64,000 nt of DNA, from the NCBI GenBank assembly GCA_018266555.1, contig JAFEAF010000017.1:62001-126000 (forward strand), in the 5' to 3' direction. Shown one piece after another: positions 47,234 through 59,677 of the stretch. This stretch comes from Bacteroidota bacterium (GTDB taxonomy: Bacteria > Bacteroidota > Bacteroidia > Chitinophagales > Chitinophagaceae). The notes under the pieces were generated by a model that was not told the origin of the DNA, searched no databases, and was given only the letters and a program-made list of their open reading frames with translations. A program made the position numbers and the translations under genes. The first letter of the stretch is position 1; every line of letters starts with the position of its first letter.

Positions 47234-49453
47234 TCATTTTTCAACATCTTCTGTTCCTCCCATAGCAATTTTATATGCTTTAATGAAAAGAGCGCCGAGG
47301 TTTTTATATGGAGGAATATAATCTTCGAAACCTTCCACTTTCACTCTTTTTTCAAGGTCCTGCCAGAAAGGTATCCAATCAATATCTTTTCCATTTCGAA
47401 CTGTCTCCATCAGCAGATCAAAGAATGGGCGGTTAATCGCTGTTTTACCGATCTGTTTGGATGCGATGATATGAGCATCCGGAGCTTTTTTAAGTATGTC
47501 ATCAATCAGATGATAGCCCCCGCAGGAACCCAGGAAAACTATTTTTGAAGATGGAAACATCTGGGAAATTGTTGACTCCGCATAATAACTGTGCCCCCGG
47601 TGAATGGTAACCGTAGGATTCAATTTGTTTTTCTCCAGGTATTCCATCAAGTCTTTTTGAGCTTTTTCATCCTCCCCCAGTTCTTCCGGCAAAGGTTTAT
47701 TGGCAAATATGGTAACCGGTTTGCCTTTCAGTGACGTGATTGCTATCCATTCGGGATTGCTGTTATCTATTCTCCAAATGACAGGGCTGAACATCCTTTT
47801 GAACCCTTCAAAAATATTTTGCCCGTCTTTATCCCCATAAAAAAATACTTCCATGATCACTCTGCCACTGTCATTTGCCAGAAGTTTGAAAGGAACATTA
47901 TAAATTGGCGGGATACCAAATTCTTTTGAAAGGTCAATTTTAGTAGACGTGTCAGCCGATAAAAATAATTTATATAACAAGTCATACATCACAGTTCCTC
48001 TTTTATTGTTTGCAGCTTTGTTTCGTTCATAATTTATTTTGACATTCTTCAGCATTTCATTGGCCACGGGTTTCATAGATTCTGTTATACTGGCATACGA
48101 ATCGGCAACATCCACTCCGTCTTCGAGGCTTCCGGACGATTCCAGGCCGCTTACAAAAGCTCTCATTAGTGTAGTAGCATCTTCATGACGGGGAAAACTG
48201 CTGAGAAAATCACTTAACGTGTTATACCCCGCATCCATTTTGATAAACTTCCGGTATTTATCAAATTTTATATTCAGCAATAATGAATCGCCCCGGTTAT
48301 TGATCCGTTTCATCATCAGCGGATATACCCCGTTTACAAAACTGGATGTATAAATAATGCCATCTGTATAAACGGCGAGATAATATAATTCCTCAGCCGT
48401 CAGGGGTTGAATGATTTTGAACCGCACATTCGGATCATCCACTTCATGCAATCCATTGATGGTATTGATAAAAACATCGGTGGCCTTTGTTTCCAGCATT
48501 TTTCCCAATTCCCGGAATCCATAAGCTGTGTCCTTATTAATAGCCCGGCTCATGTAATCCATTCTTGTTTTCACCAATAAACGATAATAACCGATAGAAT
48601 CGTCACGAACAGAGTCAATGGCTTCAAAACTTAATTTTCCATTGATAATATTTCCAAGAAAGGGATAATACAATCGTCCGCTCCTGTTTCTTGCCATGCG
48701 GGCTACGGCCATAACAAAAGGGTCGTCTTTGATATTATTAATGATATATCCGAGTTTATTCCCGGCCTGTGCATAGTCATACAATAACTCAGGATATTTT
48801 TTTGAAACTGCTTTGATCAAACTGTCTGCAAAAGGAACATCGGGGTTATTAGTTAATACCCTAAACACCTGCTCCGGGTGCAAACCACAATATTTTTTTA
48901 CCAGCAGGTCTTTGATGCTTTTGTAGCCGGAATTATTTTCAAAAGCGTTGGAAAGGAAAACCTGGTTGGCAATCTCATAGGGAAGTTTTTCAAAATAACC
49001 TTCTACGTTTTTGCCCCGCTCATCTAAATTAATACAATCTTCGTATGCTTCAAGTACGGCCGGTAAATTCATCGGGCTGGCGAGTTTTGCTTTCCAGTTT
49101 TTAACAAGGTTATATAATAGTGTAGCGGTACGGCGGATATAAAAAACCTTTTTTTGATCGGCAAGTGTGCTGTCTTTTTCAATATTATAAAGAATAGAAG
49201 CCACTTTCCATTTAGCTGCATAAGTCAGCAGGTAATTGATCTCATCATTAGTAGAAACAGTAAGCTGGCCATCGCCTTTACCATCGTAGTCCAGAATATT
49301 TTTCTGTTCTTTTATTACTTCATCATGAAAAAGCTGGTGACGGAAAACAGGCACAAAATTCTTTAATACCGTAGTATCCAATTGAGCGAAACTGGTAAAT
49401 GAAAACAACGCAAGGCTGATCAGGGGAAACAGGTATCTGGTATTTGCAATCAT
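47234..49453 (-). CDS. large secreted protein with a caspase-like C-terminal His/Cys pattern
   Basis: 739 residues with a signal peptide (cleavage near FAQL). The first 500 or so residues are helical without a known domain. The C-terminal third looks like a clan CD cysteine peptidase fold: TIHRGHSYY (H618, H621), then a strand and FLGSCGGYHL (C644). The spacing of a His-Gly-His and a Cys at a strand end recalls CHAT, gingipain and caspase proteins. No T9SS tail is present, so it should be periplasmic or membrane-associated. This is a motif-level inference; the protein may be non-catalytic. Confidence 0.6.
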   Translation of the reverse strand: MIANTRYLFPLISLALFSFTSFAQLDTTVLKNFVPVFRHQLFHDEVIKEQKNILDYDGKGDGQLTVSTNDEINYLLTYAAKWKVASILYNIEKDSTLADQKKVFYIRRTATLLYNLVKNWKAKLASPMNLPAVLEAYEDCINLDERGKNVEGYFEKLPYEIANQVFLSNAFENNSGYKSIKDLLVKKYCGLHPEQVFRVLTNNPDVPFADSLIKAVSKKYPELLYDYAQAGNKLGYIINNIKDDPFVMAVARMARNRSGRLYYPFLGNIINGKLSFEAIDSVRDDSIGYYRLLVKTRMDYMSRAINKDTAYGFRELGKMLETKATDVFINTINGLHEVDDPNVRFKIIQPLTAEELYYLAVYTDGIIYTSSFVNGVYPLMMKRINNRGDSLLLNIKFDKYRKFIKMDAGYNTLSDFLSSFPRHEDATTLMRAFVSGLESSGSLEDGVDVADSYASITESMKPVANEMLKNVKINYERNKAANNKRGTVMYDLLYKLFLSADTSTKIDLSKEFGIPPIYNVPFKLLANDSGRVIMEVFFYGDKDGQNIFEGFKRMFSPVIWRIDNSNPEWIAITSLKGKPVTIFANKPLPEELGEDEKAQKDLMEYLEKNKLNPTVTIHRGHSYYAESTISQMFPSSKIVFLGSCGGYHLIDDILKKAPDAHIIASKQIGKTAINRPFFDLLMETVRNGKDIDWIPFWQDLEKRVKVEGFEDYIPPYKNLGALFIKAYKIAMGGTEDVEK

Positions 49454-49466
49454 AAGGATCGTACTA

Positions 49467-49474
49467 CAAATTTA
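49467..49474 (-). promoter_or_regulatory. promoter -7 box of the large secreted protein
   Basis: TAAATTTG on the minus strand, 13 bases before the start codon; no clear -33. Confidence 0.45.
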
Positions 49475-49625
49475 ATACGCTGGACGGATATGGACGATTT
49501 CAAAGCCCAATATGTTGCCTTTGCAGCTTTTGGCCAGTCATATTTTTATTTAACTAATTCAACCGGCAATCACTCAATCTGTATTAAGTTTATATTAAGT
49601 CTGTACGACAAATACTAATCAGATT

Positions 49626-49655
49626 TTTGATTCAAACAATTTCCGGTTAGGTTTG
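49626..49655 (+). promoter_or_regulatory. promoter of the response regulator
   Basis: TTTG (49626-49629) and TAGGTTTG (49648-49655), 18 bases apart; the ATG lies 17 bases downstream. Confidence 0.55.
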
Positions 49656-49672
49656 TGCAAACTTTCCGATCA

Positions 49673-50365
49673 ATGGAAACCAAGACGAGAAAAGTGCTGA
49701 TAGCCGATGATGAACCGGATATCCTGGAGATTTTGAAGTATAATCTTACTAATGAAGGCTATGAAGTAATCACTGCAAAAAATGGTGATGAAGCCATTGA
49801 AAAAGCCCGCCGCAGCCATCCCGACCTGATCGTGCTTGATATTATGATGCCGAAAAAAACAGGTGTGGAAGCCTGTGAACTATTACGCAGCATGCCGGAA
49901 TTCAAAGACACACTCATTATTTTTCTTACAGCATTAAGTGATGAAAGCACAGAGGTAAAAGGGTTGGAAACCGGCGCCGACGATTATGTAAGCAAGCCTG
50001 TGAGCCCCCGTGTTTTTTTAAGCAAAGTGAATGCGTTGTTCCGGCGAGTGAATAAACCCGCTGTTGAAATACTGAAACTAGAAAACCTGGTGATTGATCC
50101 CGAACGGTATATTGTGAAGGTAAAAAGCCATGACATCACCCTGGCAAAAAAAGAGTTTGAATTATTGTATTTGCTAGCATTAAAGCCCGGCCGTGTATTT
50201 TTAAGAAATGAAATCCTCAATCAGGTATGGGGCCATGATGTGATCGTCGGAGACCGTACCATTGATGTGCATATTCGCAAGATCAGGCAAAAGCTTGGTG
50301 TAGATTGCATCACGACGGTGAAAGGCGTAGGATATAAGTTTGAAGCCACTTTATCTTCCGAATAA
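49673..50365 (+). CDS. OmpR/PhoB-family response regulator
   Basis: About 230 residues from the ATG at 49673; an in-frame GTG at 49655 overlaps the promoter box and is not likely. The receiver domain has D12/D13, the phosphorylation site D56 in LIVLDIMMP, T in FLTALSD and K in SKPVSP. The C-terminal winged helix holds LRNEILNQVWGHDVIVGDRT and ends in IRKIRQKLG. It pairs with the histidine kinase 160 bases downstream. Confidence 0.93.
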   Translation: METKTRKVLIADDEPDILEILKYNLTNEGYEVITAKNGDEAIEKARRSHPDLIVLDIMMPKKTGVEACELLRSMPEFKDTLIIFLTALSDESTEVKGLETGADDYVSKPVSPRVFLSKVNALFRRVNKPAVEILKLENLVIDPERYIVKVKSHDITLAKKEFELLYLLALKPGRVFLRNEILNQVWGHDVIVGDRTIDVHIRKIRQKLGVDCITTVKGVGYKFEATLSSE

Positions 50366-50512
50366 TAATTTTTATTTATCATCCGATGACAAGCCGGCTG
50401 CAACACACTACGCCTGTAAAAAACTTTAAGAACTCCCGGCATGAAAAAACGTTAACGGAAAGTAATAGCAACAGTTAACTTTTGTTACATACTGCATCTC
50501 GAAACAGCCGTG

Positions 50513-50520
50513 TACCTTTG
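50513..50520 (+). promoter_or_regulatory. possible internal promoter before the histidine kinase
   Basis: TACCTTTG ends four bases before the kinase ATG. No -33 TTTG sits at 19-21 bases, so the box may be chance. If used, the mRNA is leaderless. Confidence 0.35.
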
Positions 50521-50524
50521 CTTC

Positions 50525-51574
50525 ATGTTTCCCACGAAAAATATTTCACCCCGAACATTTTCTTTTTTCACTTCGCTGATATTGGCTATTGTCACGGGAT
50601 TGCTTCTTTTTATCTACAATGATAACTGGAAAGAAGCCATCGGCGTGTTTGCGGTGGTCTTCATCATTGGCTTTTTTCTCTTTTCGTTTGTGATGGAGCG
50701 ATTCACATACCGGAAAATCAAACTTATTTATAAATTCATATACCAAACCAAAGCCACTAAAAAGGAAGAAACATATTATAAATACCTGTTGCCGAAACGC
50801 AGTATTGAAGAAGTGAGCGCCGATGTGGAAGCATGGGCAGAAGAACATAAACAGGAAATAGAATCGCTGCGGCAAAACGAACAGTTCAGAAAAGAATTTT
50901 TGCAAAACCTGTCTCATGAATTTAAAACGCCGGTATTCGCCATACAGGGATATGTGGATACTTTACTGCACGGTGCATTGGAAAACCCGGAAGTGAATAA
51001 GCCATTTTTAGAAAAAGCTGCAAAAAACATTGAACGGCTTACCAACCTGATCAATGACCTCGATGAAATTTCAGGATTGGAAAGAGGCGAAATCAATTTA
51101 TACAAAGAAAATTTTATCATCCAGGACCTGGTACGTGAAGTGTTTGAATCCCTTTCCATACGAACAGAACCACGCCATATCAAATGCAGCATCAAAAAAG
51201 GATGTGAATCGCCGCTCACTGTTTTTGCCGATAAAGAAAAGATCAGGCAGGTGCTTCGCAATCTTGTTGAAAACTCCGTGAAATACGGAAAAGACAATGG
51301 CAATATTGTAGCCAGCATGTACCAGACAGACGGTAAACATATTCTTGTGGAGCTTAGTGATGATGGCATTGGGATATCAGAAAAAAACCTGGCCAGGGTA
51401 TTTGAACGATTTTACCGTACCGAAGAAGGCCGGCGGATAGATGTAACCGGCAGCGGATTGGGATTAGCGATATGTAAACATATTATCGAAGCACATGACC
51501 AAAGTATTCATGTCCGCAGTACGGAAGGTATCGGAACTACTATTGGTTTTACATTAGAAGCAAGGAAGGATTAA
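50525..51574 (+). CDS. sensor histidine kinase (PhoR-like)
   Basis: About 349 residues from the ATG at 50525. Two membrane helices (about 13-31 and 40-57) leave almost no periplasmic loop, as in PhoR. The dimerisation domain carries H131 in NLSHEFKTPVFAI. The ATPase has the N box NLVENSVKYGKD, the G1 box ELSDDGIGIS and the G2 box GSGLGLAIC. It phosphorylates the upstream regulator. Phosphate sensing is an inference from the PhoB/PhoR-like architecture only. Confidence 0.93.
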   Translation: MFPTKNISPRTFSFFTSLILAIVTGLLLFIYNDNWKEAIGVFAVVFIIGFFLFSFVMERFTYRKIKLIYKFIYQTKATKKEETYYKYLLPKRSIEEVSADVEAWAEEHKQEIESLRQNEQFRKEFLQNLSHEFKTPVFAIQGYVDTLLHGALENPEVNKPFLEKAAKNIERLTNLINDLDEISGLERGEINLYKENFIIQDLVREVFESLSIRTEPRHIKCSIKKGCESPLTVFADKEKIRQVLRNLVENSVKYGKDNGNIVASMYQTDGKHILVELSDDGIGISEKNLARVFERFYRTEEGRRIDVTGSGLGLAICKHIIEAHDQSIHVRSTEGIGTTIGFTLEARKD

Positions 51575-52145
51575 AATGTTTTTTTTCGTCCGATTATTGA
51601 TAAAATCCTTTTAAAATCATATTGACAAAACCAGGAAAGGTATGGATGGAAAATATACCTATCATTATACATAAACTTTCCCTTATGGAATGCAGAACCT
51701 GGCAGCCCCACTTCTTCCTGCAAATGGAGAAAAGTGTGTACGACTACTTAAGATAAAGGTGATTTTGTATTGATTGAATACTTTGGCTTTCCGGAAACAA
51801 GAGATCTCTATACTCTAACAAATGGCCCAAGGAGAAAGGAGATTTAAAATGTTTTACCGGTATATAAATCTGTATGTGAAGATTTATTTGGTATATAATA
51901 CGTTCCGGACAGATATCAAAATGAAGAAAATACAATGTTTGCCCCACCAAAATAAAGCATCGCTGCAATAAAAGTTTATTTGCAGGGCTACTTACAAAAT
52001 AAAAATCTCAATCGAGAATTCATTTGTTAGACAACTGCTGCAGCATCAGGAAAAAGATTCATTTACGACGTGGTCTGTGTTTTTATCAATCACCGCAATC
52101 AATAAGTCAGTTCCTAAGATGACCTAAAAAAACCCCAAAGCTCAT
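51575..52145. other. intergenic region with possible gene remnant
   Basis: 571 bases. On the plus strand a 36-codon frame (ATG 51646; it starts MENIPIIIHKL and ends VYDYLR) is followed in another frame by about 30 open codons (GDFVLIEYFGFPETRDLYTL) up to TAA near 51848. The two could be parts of one frameshifted gene. No family recognised. The rest is AT-rich without structure. Confidence 0.4.
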
Positions 52146-54311
<2,166 letters not shown>

Positions 54312-54476
54312 TTAAAAATAAGAAAGTTTGAAAGAATGTGAATTGTTGTTTTTCCCATTAGTTTTTAAACCGCCCCCTTTGGTTTCATCTTAAAAATTAT
54401 TTAGATTTATATTGATCATTTTTTTTCAGAATATATTATTTTCTTAAGTTATTTTTAATGCATTAATAAGTACAAC

Positions 54477-56420
54477 ATGAGCAGATCAATTTTATTCTTC
54501 ATTGCCGTATTAGTCAGCAACATTACTTTTTGCCAGTCCAATTCACCAATTGCCATTATTCCGCAACCAGTAAAAGTAGAACAGAAAACCGGTTATTTTT
54601 CCCTTCCTCAAAATATAATGATCCAGGCACCGGCAAATCCTGAATTAAAATATGCAATCACCGATCTTCAAAAAAGATTGTCTGTAGCAACAGGGAAAAA
54701 AGTAATTGTATCGGCTAATTCGTCCGCAGCAATAATAAAATTAGAAATAAATAAAACTGCCAATATTCCATTAGGCAACGAGGGTTATACTTTATCTGTT
54801 ACATCTAAAAACATCACGATAAAAGCAAACAAACCTGCCGGAGTCTTTTATGGTTTACAAACTTTAATGCAACTATTCCCAAAAGAAATTGAGCGTAATG
54901 AAAAGGCCAGCAATATAGCATGGAAAGCGCCCTGTGTTGAAATTACAGATTATCCCCGCTTTGGATGGAGAGGATTGATGTTTGATGTGGCTCGTCATTT
55001 TTTTACAAAACAGGAAGTGAAAGCATACATAGACCAGATGGCTAAATATAAATTCAATCTCCTGCATTTGCACTTAACAGATGATGAAGGATGGCGTATT
55101 GAAATAAAAAGCCTTCCTAAACTAACGGAGATTGGCGCATGGAATGTATATAGAGTTGGTCAATTTGGAACCTTTCCTCCACCTGCACCCAGCGAGCCAA
55201 GAAACTTTGGCGGTTTTTATACGCAGGATGATATTAAAGATCTCATTAATTATGCTAAAGAAAAATTTGTAAACATCATGCCTGAAGTAGATGTGCCCGG
55301 CCATAGTCTTGCAGCCATTGCAGCATATCCGGAGCTTTCCTGTTCTGGTGGTGTAAAAAATATCGGAGTTTCTTCCGGTGAATCTATTAAGGACTGGAGT
55401 ACACATACTGCAATTTATGATGACAACCTTTGCCCTTCCAATGAAAAAGTGTATGAATTCCTGGATAAAGTGATGACGGAAATTGCTGCGCTTTTCCCTT
55501 TTGAATACATACATGTAGGCGGTGATGAAACTTTTAAAACGTTCTGGAAAAGCAGTGATGCCATCACAGCGCTGATGCAAAAAGAGAATTTAAAAACGTA
55601 TGAAGAAGTGCAGGGATACTTTGAAAAACGCCTGGAAAAAATTGTGGAATCAAAAGGAAAAAAATTTATGGGTTGGGATGAAATTCTGGAAGGAGGGATA
55701 GGGCCAACTGCGGCTGTGATGAGCTGGCGAGGTGCACATGATGGCGTTGTTAGCGCAGGTGCCACTGCAAATCTCAGCGGTGGTGAAGTGGCAGCTAAAG
55801 CCGGTCACTATGTGGTAATGAGCCCTACCGAATACGCTTATCTTGATTATATGCAAAGTGACCGGGTGATGGAACCTCATGTATATGCATCGTTGCGATT
55901 GAGTAAGGTGTATAGTTTTGATCCGATGCCTGCATCATTAAACAGCAATGAACAAAAATATGTTTTAGGCGCCCAGGGAAATTTATGGACAGAGCAGGTA
56001 TATACTTTTCGCCAGGCAGAGTATATGACATGGCCCCGGGCTTTTGCCATTGCAGAAGACACCTGGTCGCCGAAAGAAAATAAAAACTGGGATGATTTTG
56101 TACGAAGGGTTGAAGCACAGTTTGCAAGATTTGATGTGGAAGAAGTAAAATATGCACCCAGCATGTACGATCCTGATTTTATTGTATCAAAAGCAAGTGA
56201 CGGTAAATTAAAAATTGAATTGAAGAACGAAGTGAATGGCTTGGATACATACTACAGTTTTGATAATTCATATCCTGACAGGTTTTATCCAAAATATACA
56301 CAACCGGTAATGGTAGTTGATTTTGCCACGCAAATAAAAGTGATCACTTACCGTGGTAAAAAACCAATTGGCCGGATGATATCCATGCCGATCAGCGAAC
56401 TTAAAAGCAGGATCAAATAA
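54477..56420 (+). CDS. beta-N-acetylhexosaminidase, glycoside hydrolase family 20
   Basis: 647 residues with a signal peptide. The N-terminal GH20b domain (about 22-150) precedes the catalytic barrel, which starts RFGWRGLMFDVARHFF. The catalytic pair is D350-E351 in HVGGDETFKTFW; HLHLTDDEGWR and MPEVDVPGHS are further family motifs. It removes terminal GlcNAc or GalNAc from chitin, peptidoglycan or glycans by substrate-assisted retention. It is divergent from GH97, possibly sharing regulation, but no SusC/D pair lies alongside. Confidence 0.95.
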   Translation: MSRSILFFIAVLVSNITFCQSNSPIAIIPQPVKVEQKTGYFSLPQNIMIQAPANPELKYAITDLQKRLSVATGKKVIVSANSSAAIIKLEINKTANIPLGNEGYTLSVTSKNITIKANKPAGVFYGLQTLMQLFPKEIERNEKASNIAWKAPCVEITDYPRFGWRGLMFDVARHFFTKQEVKAYIDQMAKYKFNLLHLHLTDDEGWRIEIKSLPKLTEIGAWNVYRVGQFGTFPPPAPSEPRNFGGFYTQDDIKDLINYAKEKFVNIMPEVDVPGHSLAAIAAYPELSCSGGVKNIGVSSGESIKDWSTHTAIYDDNLCPSNEKVYEFLDKVMTEIAALFPFEYIHVGGDETFKTFWKSSDAITALMQKENLKTYEEVQGYFEKRLEKIVESKGKKFMGWDEILEGGIGPTAAVMSWRGAHDGVVSAGATANLSGGEVAAKAGHYVVMSPTEYAYLDYMQSDRVMEPHVYASLRLSKVYSFDPMPASLNSNEQKYVLGAQGNLWTEQVYTFRQAEYMTWPRAFAIAEDTWSPKENKNWDDFVRRVEAQFARFDVEEVKYAPSMYDPDFIVSKASDGKLKIELKNEVNGLDTYYSFDNSYPDRFYPKYTQPVMVVDFATQIKVITYRGKKPIGRMISMPISELKSRIK

Positions 56421-56596
56421 GAGAAAATGGTAATGAAATATTTTTTGAGTTAGAATAAAACAAATTAATAAAGCTTTTATAAAGTCGTAAGATTTTTCAG
56501 AGCTTTTTGTTTTTTAATTACCTTACATAAGTTTCAGCAACGAGTAATAAATTTCTACATCACGATAACAGATTGTCCACTTAAATATCAAAAAGT

Positions 56597-58336
56597 ATGA
56601 ACTGCTTTAACCGAATTTCATTCATTGTTTCTTTTCTATTGATTACATCTTTGGCTGCACATTCCGGAGACAGGCGATCCGGCGATCCTGTTTCGGGTGA
56701 AGCCTTAGTCAATGAATACTATGCCGATGTGCAGGATCTGAACCTGGTTTATATTTTTAAATATTCTGATGAATACTTTACCCGGTTTGGTAATTTTTAC
56801 AATGAGTGGCTGGCAAAATTAAAAGCTATTTCATTTAATCAGCTCAGCAAAGAAGACCAGGTGGATTATATTTTACTCAAACGGAATATTCAGAGTGATC
56901 AATATAATCTTGAACAAAGTAAACAGCAATTTCAGAAAATACGATATGCTATACCATTTGGACCTAACATAATCCAATTGCAACAGCAAAGAAGAAGGGG
57001 CAATACGCTTAACGCAATGGAAATGGCAAAAAAATTAAACGAAGTAATTCAGATGATCAAACAATCCAAATCAGCAGTTGAAAAAACACCGTTAGAGAAT
57101 GAAGATTTGAGAAGTGTTGCCGTAAGCGCTGTTGATGAATTACAAAAAGGCCTGAAGAATTTTTATTCTTTCTATGATGGCTATGATCCTGAATTTAGCT
57201 GGTGGATGAAAAAAACGTATGCAGAAACAGATGCAACTCTATCAGATTATGGAAAATGGTTAGGGAAACAACCTGTGGCCCAACCGGAAAAAGCAATGGA
57301 CAATACCGGCATCATTGGTCATCCTATCGGGAAAGAAGAACTCGAACGTCAGCTCAGGTATGAAATGATACCGTACTCCCCGGAACAGTTGGTGCAGATA
57401 GCTGCACAACAATATGAATGGTGCCTTAATGAAATGAAAAAAGCTTCCCGTCAAATGGGCTTTGGAGAAGATTGGAAAAAAGCGTTGGACAAAGTGAAAG
57501 AAAATCATTTGCCTCCCGGGCAACAACCACAAATGGTTAATGAATTAGAAGAGCATGCTCTTCACCTGATTGACAGTCTCGGATTGGTCACCATTCCACC
57601 CCTTGCAAAAGAAGCATGGAGAATGGTTATGCTTTCACCGGAACAAATGCGTTTTGCTTCTTACTTTTTAGGTGGCCCGCAAATTATGGTGGCTTACGCA
57701 AATGAAGAGCAGGACTATGATACCAAGATGATGATCATGCGCAGCGGCAATTATTCTTTTGCAAGAGCCGAAGTGTTTCATGAATTGATACCCGGCCACA
57801 ATCTTCAATTCTTTATGAACAAGCGCTATCATTCATATCGCAGGCAATTCAGTACACCGTTTAGTGTAGAAGGGTGGGCTTTTTACTGGGAAATGATATT
57901 ATGGGATAAGGGCTACAACAGAACACCTGAAGAAAAAATCGGTTGCCTGTTTTGGAGAATGACACGTTGCGCCCGGATTGTATTCTCTTTAAATTATCAT
58001 TTGAAAAACTGGACACCACAGCAATGCATTGATTACCTCGTGGACAAAGTAGGCCTGGAAAAGTTCAGCGCCGAATCAGAAGTGCGCAGATCTTTTACCG
58101 GTGGGTATGGACCATTATACCAATTGGCCTATATGATGGGAGCTTTACAAATGTATCAACTGCATAATGAAGTGGTCGGCAAAGGGAAAATGACCGATCG
58201 TCAATTCAATGATACATTTCTCCAAAACAATACAATGCCTATAGAAATGTTTCGGGCCATTGTGACCGGTCAAAAATTAAACCCGGACTTTCCCACTCAA
58301 TGGAAATTTGCCGGGGATATACCGAATCAGCAGTGA
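56597..58336 (+). CDS. DUF885 family secreted protein (putative metallopeptidase)
   Basis: 579 residues with a signal peptide (near HSGD). The motif HELIPGHNLQ (H395, E396, H401) is the zinc-binding-like signature of DUF885, and EGWAFYWE supplies the expected downstream glutamate. N-terminal DLNLVYIFKYSDEYFTRFGN and the long helices are typical. The family is usually predicted to be peptidases but is poorly characterised. A strong terminator follows. Confidence 0.85.
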   Translation: MNCFNRISFIVSFLLITSLAAHSGDRRSGDPVSGEALVNEYYADVQDLNLVYIFKYSDEYFTRFGNFYNEWLAKLKAISFNQLSKEDQVDYILLKRNIQSDQYNLEQSKQQFQKIRYAIPFGPNIIQLQQQRRRGNTLNAMEMAKKLNEVIQMIKQSKSAVEKTPLENEDLRSVAVSAVDELQKGLKNFYSFYDGYDPEFSWWMKKTYAETDATLSDYGKWLGKQPVAQPEKAMDNTGIIGHPIGKEELERQLRYEMIPYSPEQLVQIAAQQYEWCLNEMKKASRQMGFGEDWKKALDKVKENHLPPGQQPQMVNELEEHALHLIDSLGLVTIPPLAKEAWRMVMLSPEQMRFASYFLGGPQIMVAYANEEQDYDTKMMIMRSGNYSFARAEVFHELIPGHNLQFFMNKRYHSYRRQFSTPFSVEGWAFYWEMILWDKGYNRTPEEKIGCLFWRMTRCARIVFSLNYHLKNWTPQQCIDYLVDKVGLEKFSAESEVRRSFTGGYGPLYQLAYMMGALQMYQLHNEVVGKGKMTDRQFNDTFLQNNTMPIEMFRAIVTGQKLNPDFPTQWKFAGDIPNQQ

Positions 58337-58343
58337 AACAAAC

Positions 58344-58378
58344 TTTGGTATCCTGAGTTTTTATTTCAGGATACCAAA
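58344..58378. terminator. bidirectional terminator
   Basis: Perfect 13-pair stem TTTGGTATCCTGA / TCAGGATACCAAA with a 9-base loop between the convergent DUF885 and serine hydrolase genes. T-rich tract ATTTCTATTTT on the plus side; CAAAGTTTGTTT-like on the minus side. Confidence 0.85.
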
Positions 58379-58382
58379 ATTT

Positions 58383-59525
58383 CTATTTTATAAGATTTTC
58401 ATACAACACATTGGCAACCGCTTTCAATGCCGGATTAAATCCTGCTTCATAATCAACATTGCATCCATTGGTGATGGCAACGATTCCGAATTTTTCTTTG
58501 GGCTGAAAAAACATGAGGCTGTACAGGCCGTATGCAGATCCTGTATGGCCGACCATAGTTTTTCCCGGAATCAACCCGTTTGAAGTAAGTAGAGCCAACC
58601 CATAACCATTCAAAACAGGAGTTTGCATCAGGTGAGAACTTTTCTTTTTGATGATCCTGATTTTTCCATACTTGCCAAAGTACATGTGCATAGTCATGTA
58701 TTTTGCCAGACCGGTGGCAGATATTTTCATTCCGCCGGTTGGAGAAAAGATGGGTGTACTGTACCCCGGGATATAATTTTCAATTTCATTCTTCCTGGGG
58801 TTATAAGCTGCAGGATCAGGGGTGTAGTTTTTCGTTTGAGGGTCATACTCGTATAATGTTACAAATTTTGTTGTATCCAAAGCACTCACTTCATATCCGG
58901 CATATAACCCCAACGGATCAAGGATATGCTGCTTTACATATTTATCAAACCGCTGACCGGAAATTTTTTCGATAATGGTGCCGATCATATTAAAGTTCAG
59001 ATTGCAATAGCTGTATTTTTCTCCGGGAGCATATTCACTATAACATTTTGCCCAATCCAGATTTTTTTCAGGATTGAGAACATCGAGGGTGAAATAACCC
59101 TGGCTATCATTCAGGCTTGAAGTATGGGACAGAAGCATCTTCAGAGTTATTACACGATCGGGATATTTCGGATTACGTACTTTAAACCCAATAAGGCTAC
59201 TCACATCATCACTCAATGAAAGTTTCTTTGCTTCAACCAACTGCATGATCGATGTTGAAGAAAAAGATTTGGAAATAGAAGCAATCCGGAAAATATCCGA
59301 ATTGCTTAATGGCGTACTCGTCTCTTTATTCTTTAACCCAAAAGAATGAGTGTAAATGATCTTCCCATGTTTGACAACTGCTACGGAAAGCCCGATCATA
59401 TCATATTGCTTCATCACACTGTCAATCCCTGATTCAGCTTCCTGTTGTTGTGAAAAAGCAAATATTCCTGTGCAAATTATCAACAGGTATGAGAGCAATA
59501 AATGATGCAGATATAATTTTTTCAT
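58383..59525 (-). CDS. secreted serine hydrolase (class C beta-lactamase-like, S12)
   Basis: 380 residues with a signal peptide (near AFSQQ). S83-I-S-K86, YSYCNLN (YxN) and GHTGSAYG (HTG in place of KTG) mark the class C beta-lactamase/D-aminopeptidase/esterase superfamily. Such enzymes act on D-peptides or esters and often are not true beta-lactamases. A -7 box lies about 40 bases upstream. Confidence 0.88.
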   Translation of the reverse strand: MKKLYLHHLLLSYLLIICTGIFAFSQQQEAESGIDSVMKQYDMIGLSVAVVKHGKIIYTHSFGLKNKETSTPLSNSDIFRIASISKSFSSTSIMQLVEAKKLSLSDDVSSLIGFKVRNPKYPDRVITLKMLLSHTSSLNDSQGYFTLDVLNPEKNLDWAKCYSEYAPGEKYSYCNLNFNMIGTIIEKISGQRFDKYVKQHILDPLGLYAGYEVSALDTTKFVTLYEYDPQTKNYTPDPAAYNPRKNEIENYIPGYSTPIFSPTGGMKISATGLAKYMTMHMYFGKYGKIRIIKKKSSHLMQTPVLNGYGLALLTSNGLIPGKTMVGHTGSAYGLYSLMFFQPKEKFGIVAITNGCNVDYEAGFNPALKAVANVLYENLIK

Positions 59526-59566
59526 AAATTAAATATAAGCCGAAACGATGACAACGGAAGGCTTTG

Positions 59567-59574
59567 CAAATTTA
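59567..59574 (-). promoter_or_regulatory. promoter -7 box of the serine hydrolase
   Basis: TAAATTTG on the minus strand; the -33 is unclear. Confidence 0.4.
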
Positions 59575-59677
59575 TAAATTGTATATGATCTCAGTAACCG
59601 GTAAGGGAACAATTCAATAATACATTTCTTTAAAAGGGCTCTATACTTTTTAAGATATTTAAAGTTATAATAAGCAA

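Noticed and set aside
51744-51968. 74-codon minus-strand frame in the gap before GH97
   Set aside because: No family, no ribosome signal, and it overlaps the plus-strand remnant on the other strand.
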